DNA from: Phoma sp. XZ068
Lineage: Eukaryota; Ascomycota; Dothideomycetes; Pleosporales; Didymellaceae
DNA length: 64,000 nucleotides
Direction of reading: 5' to 3'
NCBI GenBank assembly: GCA_004835665.1
Contig: RBKR01000004.1
Location: 682,001-746,000 of the forward strand
Position 1 is the first letter of the stretch. Each line of letters opens with the position of its first letter. The position numbers and the translations under genes were made by a program. This document shows positions 1 through 12,137 of this stretch, piece after piece. The notes beneath the pieces are model-generated. The model ran no database searches. It saw nothing but the letters and a program-made list of their open reading frames with translations, and was not told where the DNA came from.

Positions 1-1740
1 CGAAAGCCCGCCGAACTCCTTCACCGAACGCAACACGCAAGTGCTGCGGCTTCTTGTCAATCAAATCTCCATCTCCTTGGCAAACGCGTTACTCTTCAAA
101 GAGATCGAGCGCGTCAGCGCTAGCAATGAAGCGATGCTTGAGATGCAGAAGCGTGCGCTGGCACAGGCAAGAGCAGCGGAGATCAAGGCGAAGGAGGCCG
201 AAGCCATCGCCATCAGGAACATGAAGCTCAAAGAAGAGGCTGCCAAGGCTAAGAGCCTTTTCCTGGCTAACGTCTCTCACGAACTGCGAACGCCTCTGAA
301 TGGAGTCATCGGCATGTCTGAACTCCTCAAGGCTAGTTTGCTCAACCCCGAACAGCAAGGCTATGCCGATTCTATTCGAGTGTGCGGTGACACCCTTCTA
401 TCAATCATCAACGACCTCCTAGATTACTCCAAGCTCGAGGCTGGTAAGATGAACGTCCAAGAGATGCCTCTGTCTCTGAACGAGACCATCACTGAGGTCG
501 TTCGTGCTCTGGCGTACACCAACGCTGAGCGCGGCTTGAAGACTATCGAGCAGCTAGAGTTAAACCCGGAGATGCTGGTCATGGGCGATCCCGTTCGACT
601 TCACCAGATTTTGATGAACCTGCTGTCCAACAGTTACAAGTTCACCCCTAAAGGATCCGTGACCGTGCGCGCTGTGGTCGACCGCGAAAGTCCGGAATGG
701 GTCGACGTCACTTGCAGTGTCATCGACACTGGTATCGGAATCCCAGAAGAGCAGAAGAAGAAGCTGTTCTTACCCTTCTCTCAAGTTGAGTCTTCGTCAG
801 CACGCAGCTATGGCGGAACAGGACTTGGCCTGAGTATTGTCAAGGCGTTGGTCGAGAACGTCATGAACGGTTCAGTTCGACTCGACTCGACCCCCGGTGA
901 GGGAACGACAGTGTCCGTCTCCCTGCGTTTCACGAAGGTCAATATGGCCGGGGCGCTGGCAAAGAACTACACGCGCGATGTGGATCCGATGGCCAAATTC
1001 TCCAGCCAAGAAACCAACGGCCATGAGCAGTCTGCGGGTACCTGCATCGACCTCTCCACCATTCCGCGTGCGGACCTGCGGATCTGTATTGCCGAAGACA
1101 ACCTCATCAACCAGCGCATTGCGATTTCGTTCGTTCAGAAACTCGGCTTCAAGTGCGACGCCTACCTCGACGGCTTCAAGACCATCGACGCACTCGAACG
1201 CGCAAGCGACAACGGCCGACCCTTCCACCTCGTGCTCATGGACGTCCAGATGCCACACTGCGACGGCTACGAAGGTAAGTCATCATATTCCTCTCCCTCG
1301 TTACTCAATACTAACACCTCCCAGCAACAAGACTCATCCGCAAACACCCCAACCCCGAAGTCCGCAACGTCCTCATCATCGCCATGACGGCCTCGGCCAT
1401 CCAAGGCGACCGCGAAAAATGCCTTGACTCAGGCATGAACAACTACCTCGCCAAGCCGGTCCGGGCCCAAACCCTCAAAGCCCTGCTAGAAAGCTACCTC
1501 AACAAGGACGAGCGCCGCAAGGAGATTCCCAATCTGCAGACCGAAGCCAAGAAGCTGGTTAAAGAGGCGTTGAGCGAGGCTGGGGCCGATCAGCCGCTGA
1601 ATGTGGCGAAGAACGAGGTCAATGAGAAGGTGGAGGGGGAGCGGGTGGAGAGACCCGAGAGGCCGCGGAGTGTGCGCATGAGTACGGCAGTGAGGTGGCA
1701 TGATGGGTCGCCTGAGGCGAAGGCGGGGGATGCAGCGTAG
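1..1740 (+). CDS. Hybrid histidine kinase, 3' part (left edge cut)
   Basis: This is a two-component phosphorelay kinase that passes phosphate from a kinase histidine to its own receiver domain. The frame is open from base 2 and the 5' end lies outside the window. In order I see the end of a GAF-type domain (LRLLVNQISISLANALLF), a linker helix, the HisKA H-box VSHELRTPLNG with the phospho-accepting His at 278-280, and a HATPase_c domain with N-box (NLLSNSYKF), G1 (DTGIGIP) and G2 (GGTGLGLS). A receiver domain follows with the acidic pair in CIAEDN, the phospho-acceptor Asp at 1241-1243 (LVLMDVQMP) and the late Lys in LAKPV. One 50-bp intron (1275-1324) interrupts the receiver: exon 2 starts at 1325, splicing is phase 1, and the join restores DGYEATRLIRK. 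A charged tail of roughly 75 residues follows. A GAF domain before HisKA would fit a group X (Chk1-like) kinase, but without the N-terminus the class is uncertain. Confidence 0.93.
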
Positions 1741-2182
1741 CGATTGAGAATCTATCTGGCATAGTATATTTGGATATTCCGCATTGGCACTACGGTAGAT
1801 ACCCTGGGTAACTGGGGTAATGAGGTCGCTTCGCAGATTCTTGCATAGCACGGCGTTATTTAGTTTGGCTGGATGGATGGATGGATGCGGTTTACGATCA
1901 GATGACTGCAACAAGAGCGGCGTTACCTGATTGATTTCAGCACGCATGTTTATAGAGAGCGTTTTGTGAATATTCAATTTTGATTTACTCTCAACTCAAG
2001 GCGAGGTAATGGTCCTGGTTCCTACGACGCTGCGGTGCGTGTAGTCATCAAACCACGGTGTGCGTGCAGGGAAAGACAGCCAGTCACTCCCTTTTTCCAA
2101 ATGCTTTCAACATTTCTTCTCGAGCATGCACGGTATCGCATGCATGCAGTCAAAACGTCCATAGCAACTTCCAACCCTGGAG
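1741..2182. other. Intergenic, convergent 3' ends
   Basis: This is the space between the kinase stop codon and the stop codon of the next, oppositely oriented gene. It holds a short GGAT run near 1869. I see no gene here; it is presumably two 3' untranslated regions. Confidence 0.6.
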
Positions 2183-2849
2183 TCAGATCTCCTCCCCCTC
2201 ACCCTCCTCTTTGATCTCGCGCTTCACCGTCTCCTCGCCCTCGCCCTCGCCCTCGCCCTCGCCCTCGCCCTCGCCCTCGCCACCGTTGTTGAACATAGCC
2301 TCATCACCCTTCCTCACACGTCCGCGCTTCACAGGACTAGGACTACCCTCGTTATCGTCCTCACCCTTGCCCTTCCTCTTGCGCGGTGTGCCGTTCTTCT
2401 TTGGCGTGGCATCATTGGAGTTGGACGTGGTAGTGGCAGTGGTACCAGTAGTGCCAGGCATTGGCAAACCCGCCTTCAGCGCGTCGAGCTCAGGTCGAAG
2501 CGAGGTCTTGAGACGTGTTAGCATGCGCTCGCATGCGATTACTGTGCGGCCGGCTGGCAAGGGGGCGGTCTGATGTCTTCTGTTAGTAATTGGCGGTTTG
2601 GAGTAGGAGGTATATGTGAGTTTGCGGGTGGAGAGAAGTGTTTAATCTGGAGGTGAGACCGTTGTGGGTATGCTGTGTATGCAAGACTGACCTTGAAGTT
2701 GAACTTCGTCTCCGAGTGCTCGATGAGGCTGAAGAGGTAGGCGAGCTGGCATGTTAGCTTGGAGAGTAAGGTAGGTGGGGAGGGAGGAATACACGCTCGC
2801 GGTCGGTCCAGCCTGTGGCTTTGCCTTTGGCGGTTTCGTTGTCGGACAT
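2183..2849 (-). CDS. Small Myb/SANT-like protein with GE-repeat tail (copy A)
   Basis: The model is complement(2183..2569, 2692..2745, 2793..2849), 165 aa. Introns are 122 and 47 bp; the donor of intron 1 (GTATTC) is weak. Exons 1-2 and the start of exon 3 form a helical module beginning GWTDRERLAYLFSLIEHSE and continuing through LPAGRTVIACERMLTRLK. This pattern resembles the short Myb/SANT-like modules in many small Pezizomycotina proteins. The C-terminal half is low complexity: a basic stretch (PRKRKGKG), then eight Gly-Glu dipeptides encoded by a perfect 6-bp repeat, then an acidic end. The protein aligns residue for residue over the module with copy B at 3313-3829, and both introns sit at the same positions and phases, so the two arose by tandem duplication. 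A nuclear, DNA- or chromatin-associated role is inferred from the module and charge only. I do not recognise a named orthologue. Confidence 0.8.
2234..2281. repeat. CTCGCC hexanucleotide microsatellite, 8 copies
   Basis: Eight perfect CTCGCC units lie inside exon 3 of copy A. On the coding strand they encode (Gly-Glu)8. Being in frame and a multiple of three, the array can change length without breaking the protein. Confidence 0.95.
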
Positions 2850-3312
2850 TGTTGGTTGGTGCGGTGCGTTGGAACGATGTGGATGGTGGATTGGAAAGTG
2901 GGAACGATGGAGGAAGAAAGTTGGTGGTAGGGCAGGAATTGAGGTTATATAGCTGGCTGCCACTGTGACGAGGTGAGGTGAGTTCACGGTGAGTTGCGTG
3001 GTTGCTACGGTGAGGTGAGTGGGAGACTTTAGGAGGAGCAGGATTACAGACCACGGTGACTGGTGAGCTTTGGCTGATTGGAGTGAGTGAGACAACGATA
3101 ATTTGCAAATGCAGAGCAAGACGCCGAGATCTTAAGGCTGTTTTCATGGTCTCTAGCTGTTCATTGAAGAACTCCTGGTCTGTGTGAAATTGAACTGAAA
3201 GGTCATGCACTATATTACCATCGCCATACCAGACGAACTACACAAAGAGCTGACGCAAAGCGCCCCTGCGTGTCCAGTAAAAGCCACTCCAAACCTCCTG
3301 GTTCATAGGAAC

Positions 3313-3829
3313 TCAAACGCCCCCCTCGGCATCCTCCTCACCACCCATACCCTCAGGCTCAGGCGTAGGTTCCTGCTCGAATTTCGGCTCAGGATCAGGC
3401 TTACCGACCTTCCTGTGGCGAATGCGCTTCTTTGGCTTCTTCACCTCGTCATTCTCAACTTTGCGCTTGTTGCCAGCCTTTGAATCGCCAACCGGCTTGC
3501 CGTTCTTGAGTGCGTCCATATCGACCTTGAGTGACTTCTTGAGACGGGCAACGCGCTGGGCACAGCCCGATGCGTTGCGGCCGACTGGCACAGGGGCGTT
3601 CTGCAGGTTGTCAGCTTACTGACGTGTTCTGGTGTGGCGATGATGCTGAGGCATTGAAATGCTAGGTATGTTAGGACTTACGGTGTAGTCGAGCTTGACG
3701 CCGGAGTGCTCCATTGCAGTGAGGATGTAGACAAGCTGGACGGCATTAGCTGTTGTGGTCGAATTATGATGTTGCTGAACATACCAGCTCATGTTCGGTC
3801 CAGTTGGATCTGGTCTCGCCGTCAGACAT
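3313..3829 (-). CDS. Small Myb/SANT-like protein (copy B, tandem paralogue)
   Basis: The model is complement(3313..3600, 3682..3735, 3785..3829), 128 aa. The start MSDGETRSNWTEHEL matches copy A's MSDNETAKGKATGWTDRER. Exon 2 encodes LVYILTAMEHSGVKLDYT, which is 18 codons in both copies, and exon 3 opens with NAPVPVGRNASGCAQRVARL. Intron positions and phases are identical to copy A. The donors are GTATGT and GTAAGT. The tail diverges completely: a Lys/Arg-rich segment (KKPKKRIRHRK) is followed by an acidic Pro/Glu stretch, with no GE repeat. The conserved tryptophan and the GR...C...RLK segment suggest a helix-turn-helix fold of Myb/SANT type. This is inferred by eye. No target or partner can be read from the sequence. 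Confidence 0.8.
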
Positions 3830-5511
3830 GTTCGGCGTGGATGTACAATTGTAAGATTTGAGAAAAATTGTGACCAAGAGTGATTAATGTCCAAGCGATG
3901 GGGAAATGAATGGTTCAGAGTAACTTCACGATACAAAGATTGCCGAAGGATTGATAGGCTGCCTCACCTTCACCTCATCGTTCTTGCATGATAGAAAGTT
4001 TGATGGTAGCAGAATCAGACGCTGAAAAGAAGCGCGACTTATGGAAACTCGCTATATTCGGTCCCGTCCGGCAGGTCTATTTTTTCACTGGGTTCCTCTA
4101 CCTATGTTCAATATTATCAAGTTCATATGCACCATCGAGTTGAAAGTAAGCTTCAGGGAGAATCGGTTCATGCTAAACATGTGATCCGAGACATGCTCTT
4201 GTTTGTGATATTTTCAACGCCTATATAATTTCGTGTGAACGAAAATAGCATCTCGCACTGAGCTAAAGGGCACAAGTTCAGAAGACGAAAAAAACCACAC
4301 AGATTTTACCAAGTCGAGAGCTCGAGCAACCTCCTGATGGATACTTCCCTTGAGACACCGAGGTGCTCCACATATGTGACCCATACCATAACCTCGGCAT
4401 CAAGTTTTAACCCGAGCATTGAAGCCTTCAACCACTCGATACACAGCTTCGAAGACCAGCAAGAGAGAAATAAAGTGAACATGACCAAAATCACAAGAGG
4501 ATGCTCGCACCTCAAAGCCAGCCTATAACCCTCGCCAATATAGACCACCAGCCACACTCTTCACCGGACGCACCTACCAACCTCGGCTCTACCACGCCCA
4601 TCAAACACGCACACCAGCACCCCTTCATCCCAGCACACCCCTCCGCTCCGCTCTTTAAACCCTGCTTCCCGCTCAAGCATGTGAAGCAAGCCTGCGTCAA
4701 AGCTCAACCTGACGATCCGATCCGCCGCACCGACCTCGCACGCACTGCAGCATGCATGTGAAGGTCGGTCGGGTGGGTCCGGGGTAGCCCTCGCTTTTCA
4801 GGACCCACAGTCCCGCATTCCTGGACGGGAAGATTGAGTCAAACGGACCTGCATATGCACGCTGCATGTGTAAACTAGGCGTTCGCCTATGAAGCCGTTG
4901 TTGCCGCGGGACGGGGTGGGTGCTTCCCGCGGGAGCGAGAGGAGCTCCGCAAGTCGCAAGTTTGGCCGTTTCGAGGGGAGCTAGATAACGTTGATATCGA
5001 GATCGGAGTGGCGTCATATTGTGGAGGTGCGCTGCTAGGGTTGAGGAGGGGTTGTTGGTTGTTGACATGCGGAGCCGAGGCCGATTGTTGAAGGTCCTGA
5101 GTGTGATAAGGTATGGGAAACGAAGGCAAGGCTGTCAACGTAAAACTGCAGGCGAAGCTGTGTTCAATTGTTCGAATTAATGAAGCTCAGATGCTGTCGT
5201 GAGAGCTGTATATTGGAGAAGCTTTAGCCATCACATAAGATATAAGAAGCATAGTCTTAGAAGTACCATCATATTATCCTTTAAATCCTAACTAAGCTCC
5301 AGTGTAGTCACTGTCGCACCGCTCAAAAAGTATCTACCTATGCATATGCGAGAAGGGAGGACGGGTAACAGGGTATCGAATCATCCATCCCAAAAGTCCA
5401 TAGCTGAGTCCATTTTGTGGCCGAAAAGTGTGGTGGCCGAACGTGAGGACTATGTCCTAGAAACATCCCAAGCGCCGAAAATGAGGTTCACGAACAATGA
5501 ACAGAAAGCTT
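3830..5511. other. Intergenic region, no gene recognised
   Basis: About 1.7 kb between copy B's start and the malic enzyme stop. Short open frames occur on both strands (for example 4697-5068) but none has splice continuity, domain-like content or conserved motifs. It should include copy B's promoter and the malic enzyme 3' untranslated region. Confidence 0.6.
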
Positions 5512-7598
5512 TTACAAGTGCGAGTGGGCAACACCATTAGTGATGCCATTGACACCATTTGACTGGCTTGTCTGGGCAACAAGGTTTGCGACCTCCTCGC
5601 CGAGCTGTTCACCGTCCTTGAAGGGGTTGTACATGCTCTCGACAATGTAAGCATCAAGCTCCTCGTCGGAGAGATTGCGAAGCTCGGAAGCGCGGTCGAC
5701 ACCGTTCTGCTGAGCTGCGCGGATGACACCACGGGTGACAACGACGGAAACCTCGCGGATGCGGCGGATGTCAGGGTACAGCCAGCCATCTGCGACCTCC
5801 TGCTTGTTCAGGGATGTGGAGAGAGACTCGGCAGAGGCATAGATCATATCCTGTGTAACAGAGGTGGCCTTGGAAAGGATGGCACCGAGACCGATACCAG
5901 GGAACACATACATGTTGTTGCCCTGACCGGGAGTGAGCAGCTTGCCGTTGTACTCCATGGAGGGGAATGGCGAGCCGGAGGCGAAGAGGCAGCGACCCTC
6001 AGTGTTGAGGACGGCCTCCTCGAATGTGCACTCAGACTTGCTGGAGGGGTTGGACAGGGGGAAGATGACGGGGTGCTTGTTCAGCTTGGCCATCTTCTGG
6101 AGAATCTCCTTGTTGAAAGCGCCGCCAATGGTGGACAGACCCATAAGGATTGTAGGCTGGACGTAGTCGATCAGGCGGGCAAGGGACTGGTATTGGCGGC
6201 CGTTGTTGTCGTCGCGAGCGAAGTAAACCTTGTGTTCGGCGAGCTTGTCACCACGGTCTGAGGTAACGAGACCGTTCGAGTCGACAAACCAGAACTTACG
6301 GCGAGCCTCCTCTTCTGTCAAACCCTCCTTCTTGAAGAACTCAACAATCTGCTTGGCAACACCGGTACCGGCACTGCCGGCACCGAGGAAGATGGCCTTG
6401 TGGTCCTTGACCGGGACACCTGACGCCTTGACGGCGTTGATGAAACCACCAACAATGACGGCACCAGTTCCCTGGACGTCATCGTTGAACATGCTGTAAG
6501 TGTTCTGGTAGCGCTCAAGGGCGGGGAAGGGGTTCTTGAAGTCCTCGAACTGGATTACGATGCTGCCACGCGATTAGTTACTGTATGTGGCAATTGGAGC
6601 GTTGTACTCACTTGGGCCACTTGTCGGTCAGAGCAGCCATCAGCTCGTCGAGGAATTCCCTCTCCTCATCGGCGGTGACCTTGGGTACCCTTGAGCCCAT
6701 GTACAGGGGGTCCTCGCGGAGGGCCTTGTTGTTTGTGCCCAAGTCGAGAGTAAGAGGGAGGGTGGCATCGGGACGGATACCAGCGCAGGCAGTGTACAAA
6801 GACAGCTTGCCAACGGGAATACCCATGCCGTTTACACCGAGATCTCCAAGACCCAGAATGCGAGAGCCGTCTGTGAGGACGGTGATCTCGACATCGTGAG
6901 GCCAGTTGTCAAGGATCTGGCGGAGGTTGCCACGGTCGCTGAAGGAGAGGTACATGCCCTCAGGCTGTGTCCAGATCTCGTGCCATCTTACGCAGGCTTC
7001 GCCGACGGTCGGGGTGTAGATGAGGGGAGTCAATTCCTGTGAAGCTTGTCAGCTGAATGGACCTCCGATGTTCGGCGGAAGACTCATACCTTGATGTTCT
7101 GCGAGAGCAGCCTGTAGAACAGGTGCACGTTTGTGGCCTTGAGGTGGACGAGGTACTGGAACTTCTCAATGGGGGTGGTCTTCATGGCAAGGAGCCTGAG
7201 GCCTGTTGGCGTTGTCAGTACTGTCAATGGCAGATCAGCAGAAATTTGGCCGACGTACATCGCTGGGCTTGCACGTCGAAGCTCTCGACGGAAGGAGGAG
7301 TCAGGCCGTATGTTCCGAGGTGCTTGCGAACATCTGGTGAGTTTGACGAGCAGAAGTCACCGCTCCTACGATATCAATTAGTTGCTGTGGCTAGGTGTGC
7401 TGCTGTGGTAGCGTACGTTGTGCTCAATTGCCTGGAAGCCATGCTGGGCCTTTGTGTGTTGGAGTTTGATTGAGACATGTCTGCTGCTACTGAAGCCATA
7501 CACCGGAACTGAGAGAGTCTGGGGAAACGGAATGTAGTTTGGGCGCCGCGCGAGGGAAGGGCGCCTTTTAAGAGCGAAGTAACACGCGCGGTATGCAT
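5512..7598 (-). CDS. Malic enzyme, probably mitochondrial
   Basis: It oxidatively decarboxylates malate to pyruvate with NAD(P)+. The model is complement(5512..6562, 6612..7036, 7090..7202, 7259..7365, 7417..7598), 625 aa, with four introns of 49-56 bp. Visible motifs are YTPTVGEAC (about 141-149, catalytic tyrosine region), the LGDLGVNGMGI segment, the metal-binding acidic residues in QFEDF (about 280-284) and FNDD (301-304), and the dinucleotide-binding loop FLGAGSAGTG (about 334-343). The residues before and at the family's HLGTYGLTPPSVE start are rich in Arg, Ser and Ala and lack acids over about the first 35 positions, which fits a mitochondrial targeting peptide. The ATG at 7598 was chosen because it includes this presequence; internal Met codons could give a cytosolic form. 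The last three residues, SHL, fit the loose peroxisomal PTS1 consensus. NAD versus NADP preference cannot be told by eye. Confidence 0.93.
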
Positions 7599-9544
7599 TG
7601 ACGTCCGAAGCTGACAGGATGATTACGACCGCGGCATATAAAAAGAGAAAGAGGAAGACGGTCCGCCTGGGAACGGTGTTTGAGAAGGGCAGCAGTGACC
7701 TATCGGATCGTCTCAATTCTTCTCACAGAGGAGAGCCGGCGACCTTCATCATTCCCGCCTGGCAACTTTTGTGAGCACAGACCACGGACCAGGTCGCGGG
7801 CGCCCGCTGTTAGCGAGTCATAGGCTCAGCGGACGCCCTAGGGCCACGATATATCGGGAAGAGTCGGGATTCCGTCACTGGCAGCGCTGAATTGGAGTAT
7901 TCCGCGGTAGCAGAGTCCACAATTCTATGGCTTCTCGCCCCTACGAATGACACATGAAGCTGCCACGCTGGTGCTGGTCTTCGAGACGAGACCGCAGACC
8001 CCTGGCAACGGGTAGACTAACTGCACATTGCCCATTCACACGGCTGCCGAAGGATTTCATCAGGCATCAAGAGGCATTTTTGGTTTGTCCAAGCGCTTCG
8101 GCGGCGTAACATACGATGCGGACATTGCTGCTGGCTGCGCCCTGCGTGTCACGGACGCTGTCTCGGATTGTTCAGCGAGGTTCCAAAAAAGCCATGGATA
8201 CGCACGCAAGTCACGATCAGAACATGAGCAAGTCTACTCATTGTCATGAGCCCTCACGGGCACAGTCCATCCAATCTGAAACACGAATGCTCTGCTGTTC
8301 ACGATGCGCCCTGCAAGCACGAGACGCGCATGCATTATTGCGTGAAGTTTCTGGACGGTGGACCAACCCTTGCAGCACCCGCTAGGGGACCGATGATCCG
8401 AAGGAAGAGCCTTCCAACCTGGTGCTGTGCGACAAGAATGGGGGATGCATTTGTAACGTGTATGAAAAGGGGGTCAGTGGCACCGCATTCCCGTCCGTAA
8501 ACTCCGAGACACTTTGCTGCGAGCATTCCCATGCGCTCATCGTCATCCCGCACAAAGGCACAGATTCACTTCAAGCGTCGTCTGTTCAGGCACATCGGAA
8601 GCAGACAGGGCTAAAAAAATCCCTGGAGAGCGGTAGGGCTCCCGCTCCGACAGTCGCTGATCTGCCTAAGCTCTTCTGGGCTTCTGGGGTGGGGTAGACT
8701 AGTGGCGGAGTTTTAGTTGCATCCATATGGCAACGAGAAAATAAGTCGGAGGCCGTCAAACGGTGCGCTGCAGCCCAATCATTGAAATGCAGCTGAATCT
8801 CAGGAGCACGCGAGCAGCCGTCCATGCTGGTGCATGCTATCACAGTACCTGTTGCAGCCTCACGACAAGGTTACACAGCAGAGGAGTCACAGACTGCGAC
8901 GCCACGGGTTCTCGTCTTTCCCCACAGCCTGAGGACCCTCCTAAAGCGGGAGTCTGAAGTGGATCAGAGGCGGGAAATAGGACATCGGGTCCGATCGCGG
9001 CAGTTGAAAAGCACTTTCGGTGCAAAAAACCAATTCGGAGTCCGACGAAGCTAGAATGTCGGGGGAAAGTCACTCGATCCTGCAAACTGCAGTCGTCGGA
9101 GTGTTCACTGCTGCCCAGCGGAGGCCGATGCAGTTCTCACATAGTGTGCAATGCTGAAGACCTCCAGGTCCAGCGACATCAATTCTAAGTTTGGAGATGT
9201 CATGTTGTGTCGATCAGAACTGCTGCGAACTGCTGTCAACTGTCACGAAACTGCGACATCTGTTGACTGTCTTGGCCTGGGGAAGGGCTGGGCATGGAGA
9301 ACGCCCTGTGGGGACTGCGCTTGACCTCTAGAGGTTTGACTTCCTCCAGAGCTCCAGCTTCTGATCTTGGCACTCCAGCCACAGCAGCCACACGATGACG
9401 TCCAGGGTAGCTCCTTCCCAGCTCGCTTAAGCTCCAGCGTCACCGTCATGATGATCGCGACGACGCGTTTGGTAGTTGCCTTGCTGTTGGGCGATTGAGT
9501 GCTTTGAGCAGCTCTCACATCGCAACCACATCAACTTCGCCAGA
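7599..9544. other. Long divergent intergenic region
   Basis: About 1.9 kb between the malic enzyme and the DUF5923-type gene, which are transcribed away from each other. It must hold both promoters. I see only short chance frames on both strands, with no tRNA, repeat or conserved coding segment. Confidence 0.6.
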
Positions 9545-11869
9545 ATGTCGTCCTGCTTTGGCTTCCGTAAACGCAGCGATGACCAGCAGCCGCTGCTGCC
9601 CCAGTACCGCGATGACACGGTCCTACAGGTGCGCATGCTGCACGCCATACCGTGAGGACAGCTTCTGACATGTGAATAGAGAGAGCTCCACCAGAAGCTG
9701 CACTCGTATCAGATGATCCGTGCTCTTGGGAAAGGGTTCATGCCATCCAACGAGCAACTCATCATCAACCTTCGAACCCTCCTCGCCGCCGACATCCTCA
9801 ACCCTGACAACCCCGAGCTCAGCGATTCTGGACGCTTGCTGGTCAAGTTCACAAAGCAATGGCTTCACCAGTTCATCGAGCTGCTCCAACACAAAAACAG
9901 CGAGGACCAGATCCAGGACTTCCTCTGGTACTTGTCCAAGGCTCGTGTCGAGGTGGACGTAGCACACATCGCACGCAGTGCTACGCGTTCCAAGGCAAAG
10001 GCCGACACGTTTGCCGGTCAGTCCCAACCCCTCCGCTGTAATCAACACTACTGACTTCGTACAGCTTACCAAAGCCTCCAAACCGTCGGCTCGCTGCTGC
10101 TCACGAACTCGGACTTCCGCATCTTCCTGTCAGATCTCAACACCGTCGGCCGCGAGGTCTTCAAGGATACCGCATTTTCAATCTCTGACGTTGCAAAAGA
10201 AGTTGGCAAGAAGGTCGAGCCATCTGAAGCAGAACAACAGGCACTAAAGAAGCCAGGTGCAGATGCTGGCAATGGCAAGGCTGTCTCGTCTGAAGAGCTG
10301 AACGGCGAAGTCCAAGACGTTGCCAAAGCTGTTGGATCAGGCGCAGTGGAGGTCGCTCAAGAGACCGGCAGCAGCATTGCCGACAAGCTCCAAGGCGCTG
10401 AAGGCGACTCGCTGCTGTATAGGTTGAAGAAGACCGTCACAAATCTACGACAGAAGCGTGACTATTCCGACTCGGTTTCGACGCTGGCATTGCTCCTCCA
10501 AAGATACGCCAGGACTTACTCTCGTATGGCTGAGGAAGCTGTGGGAACTGTTCAAAACGATGTCGACACAAACCGCGAAATGGACAAGGCCGTCAAGAAC
10601 TTCTGGCTACTCATGAGCTCATTCGGCGACCGCAAAGAATGGAAGGAGCTTGAGACTCGCTTCCACAAGCTTCTTGAGCACTCGAAGAGGGACCCGGCAT
10701 TTGAGGATCTACTCATGGACATTGGCAACTCGCTACAGAAGCTATTGACAGACCCAGACTTCTTCGACCATGTAGACGAGAAGTTCCAGGAGCTTCGCAA
10801 GAAGTCAAGCGGGGTTGGCAACGACTCATCATTGCGCAAAGATGTTGACGCTTTCTTCGAGCAGGCCCAGAGGACATTTGCAGCAGTATCACGAGATGAG
10901 GATGTTGCGAAGCTCATCCAGTCGACAATCAGAATCTGGAACATTCTGTCACCCCAGCACAGCTATACCAACACCGAGCTGGTCCAGGATGCTATCAACG
11001 TGTTTGTTCCTTTATTCATCTCGGCGATTCAGTACGTCCCAATCCCTCGTCTCGAGGTGTCTACTCCAGAAGTCGACCTTCTCCTGGAAAACCTCATCAT
11101 CGAGCCTGGAAAGACTATCAACCACACATCCTTCCTCCCCTTCCGCTTCAAGGTTGAAACCTATAACGACTTCGAACTGCGCAAGGCTCGATTCCGCGTT
11201 GCTTCCAAGGCAACATCCAAGTTCACCATCAAGATCGATGGGCTCTCGTTCCGTGCTGATGAGATCGGCTTTCTCCTGCGAGCTCACTCTGGCCTCCTTC
11301 GCCTCGCAGACGAAGGTATCGCCTCTTTCCAGATGGACGAGCGCGGCCTTGATATTCACCTCGACGTTGAGATTGGCAAGGAGAAGCAGGAGCAGATCCT
11401 CACCCTGCGCGCTGTGCGCGTCAACATCCATAAACTGAGCTATACCTTGCGCAAGTCCAAGTTCAGCTTTTTCGGCTGGATCTTGAAGCCTCTCCTTCGC
11501 CCAATCATCTGCAAAGTGATGGAGATGCAGCTGGCGAAGGGTATCGCAGATGCGATCCACGCGGCCAACCGGGAGCTTCTCTTCGCGCGCGAGAGGCTGA
11601 GGGCTACACGCATCTCAGACCCCGACGACCTGAGAACATTCTTCAAGGCTATCCTGACTCGCTTGACCATCGAAGACGATCCTGATCTGTACACACGAGT
11701 TGGCGTTGCGGCACCAGGCAAGGGTGTCTTCGCTGGCAAGTATGCACCTGGTAGTGTCGTCAAGCTCTGGGAAGAGGAGGGTCGCCAGGCGACTGAGAGA
11801 ATCGACGATTGGGATGAGGGTGGCTGGAGGAACGATGTTTTTGATATTCACACGCAGATGCTTTCTTAG
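9545..11869 (+). CDS. Large conserved fungal protein, DUF5923/DUF4449 type (possible BPI-like lipid-binding fold)
   Basis: The model is join(9545..9628, 9680..10016, 10065..11869), 741 aa, with introns of 51 and 48 bp. It starts MSSCFGFRKRSDD, where a cysteine close to the N-terminus might be acylated. The N-terminal half is helical: a segment with FMPSNEQLIINLRTLLA and WYLSKARVEVDVA, a linker rich in Ala, Glu and Lys, then a helical block around YSRMAEEAVG and FWLLMSSFGDRKEW. The C-terminal half, from about VPIPRLEVSTPEVDLLLENL onward, is beta-rich with alternating hydrophobic residues and resembles the BPI/LBP (TULIP) lipid-binding fold annotated in this family. There is no transmembrane segment or signal peptide. 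The function in fungi is not established to my knowledge; membrane association and lipid handling are inferences. Exon joins restore AYQSLQTVGSLLL, typical of the family. Confidence 0.85.
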
Positions 11870-12137
11870 ACGTACCTGGATCTTTGGGCTATTTTCTTTC
11901 GGTCAAAACTAGGGTATAGGGTTTTCAGACTCCGAAAACAGAGGGTTCACTTTCCTGTCATGTTGACGCACGATACCTCAGACTGTAGTATATTTAGCAA
12001 GCACGCGTACACGTATATAATGTTTATGATAATTGAGAACAGAACTTCATTTATTTCCAACGCCAGCACATGCCCCCTATACAACTGACGCCAAAGGAAA
12101 CAACCAAACCTGACAACGACTTCACTCGGTCACCCTT

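Noticed and set aside
4697..5068. A 123-codon minus-strand frame in the gap before the malic enzyme
   Set aside because: Overlapping frames of similar size exist on both strands and none has conserved-looking content or plausible introns.
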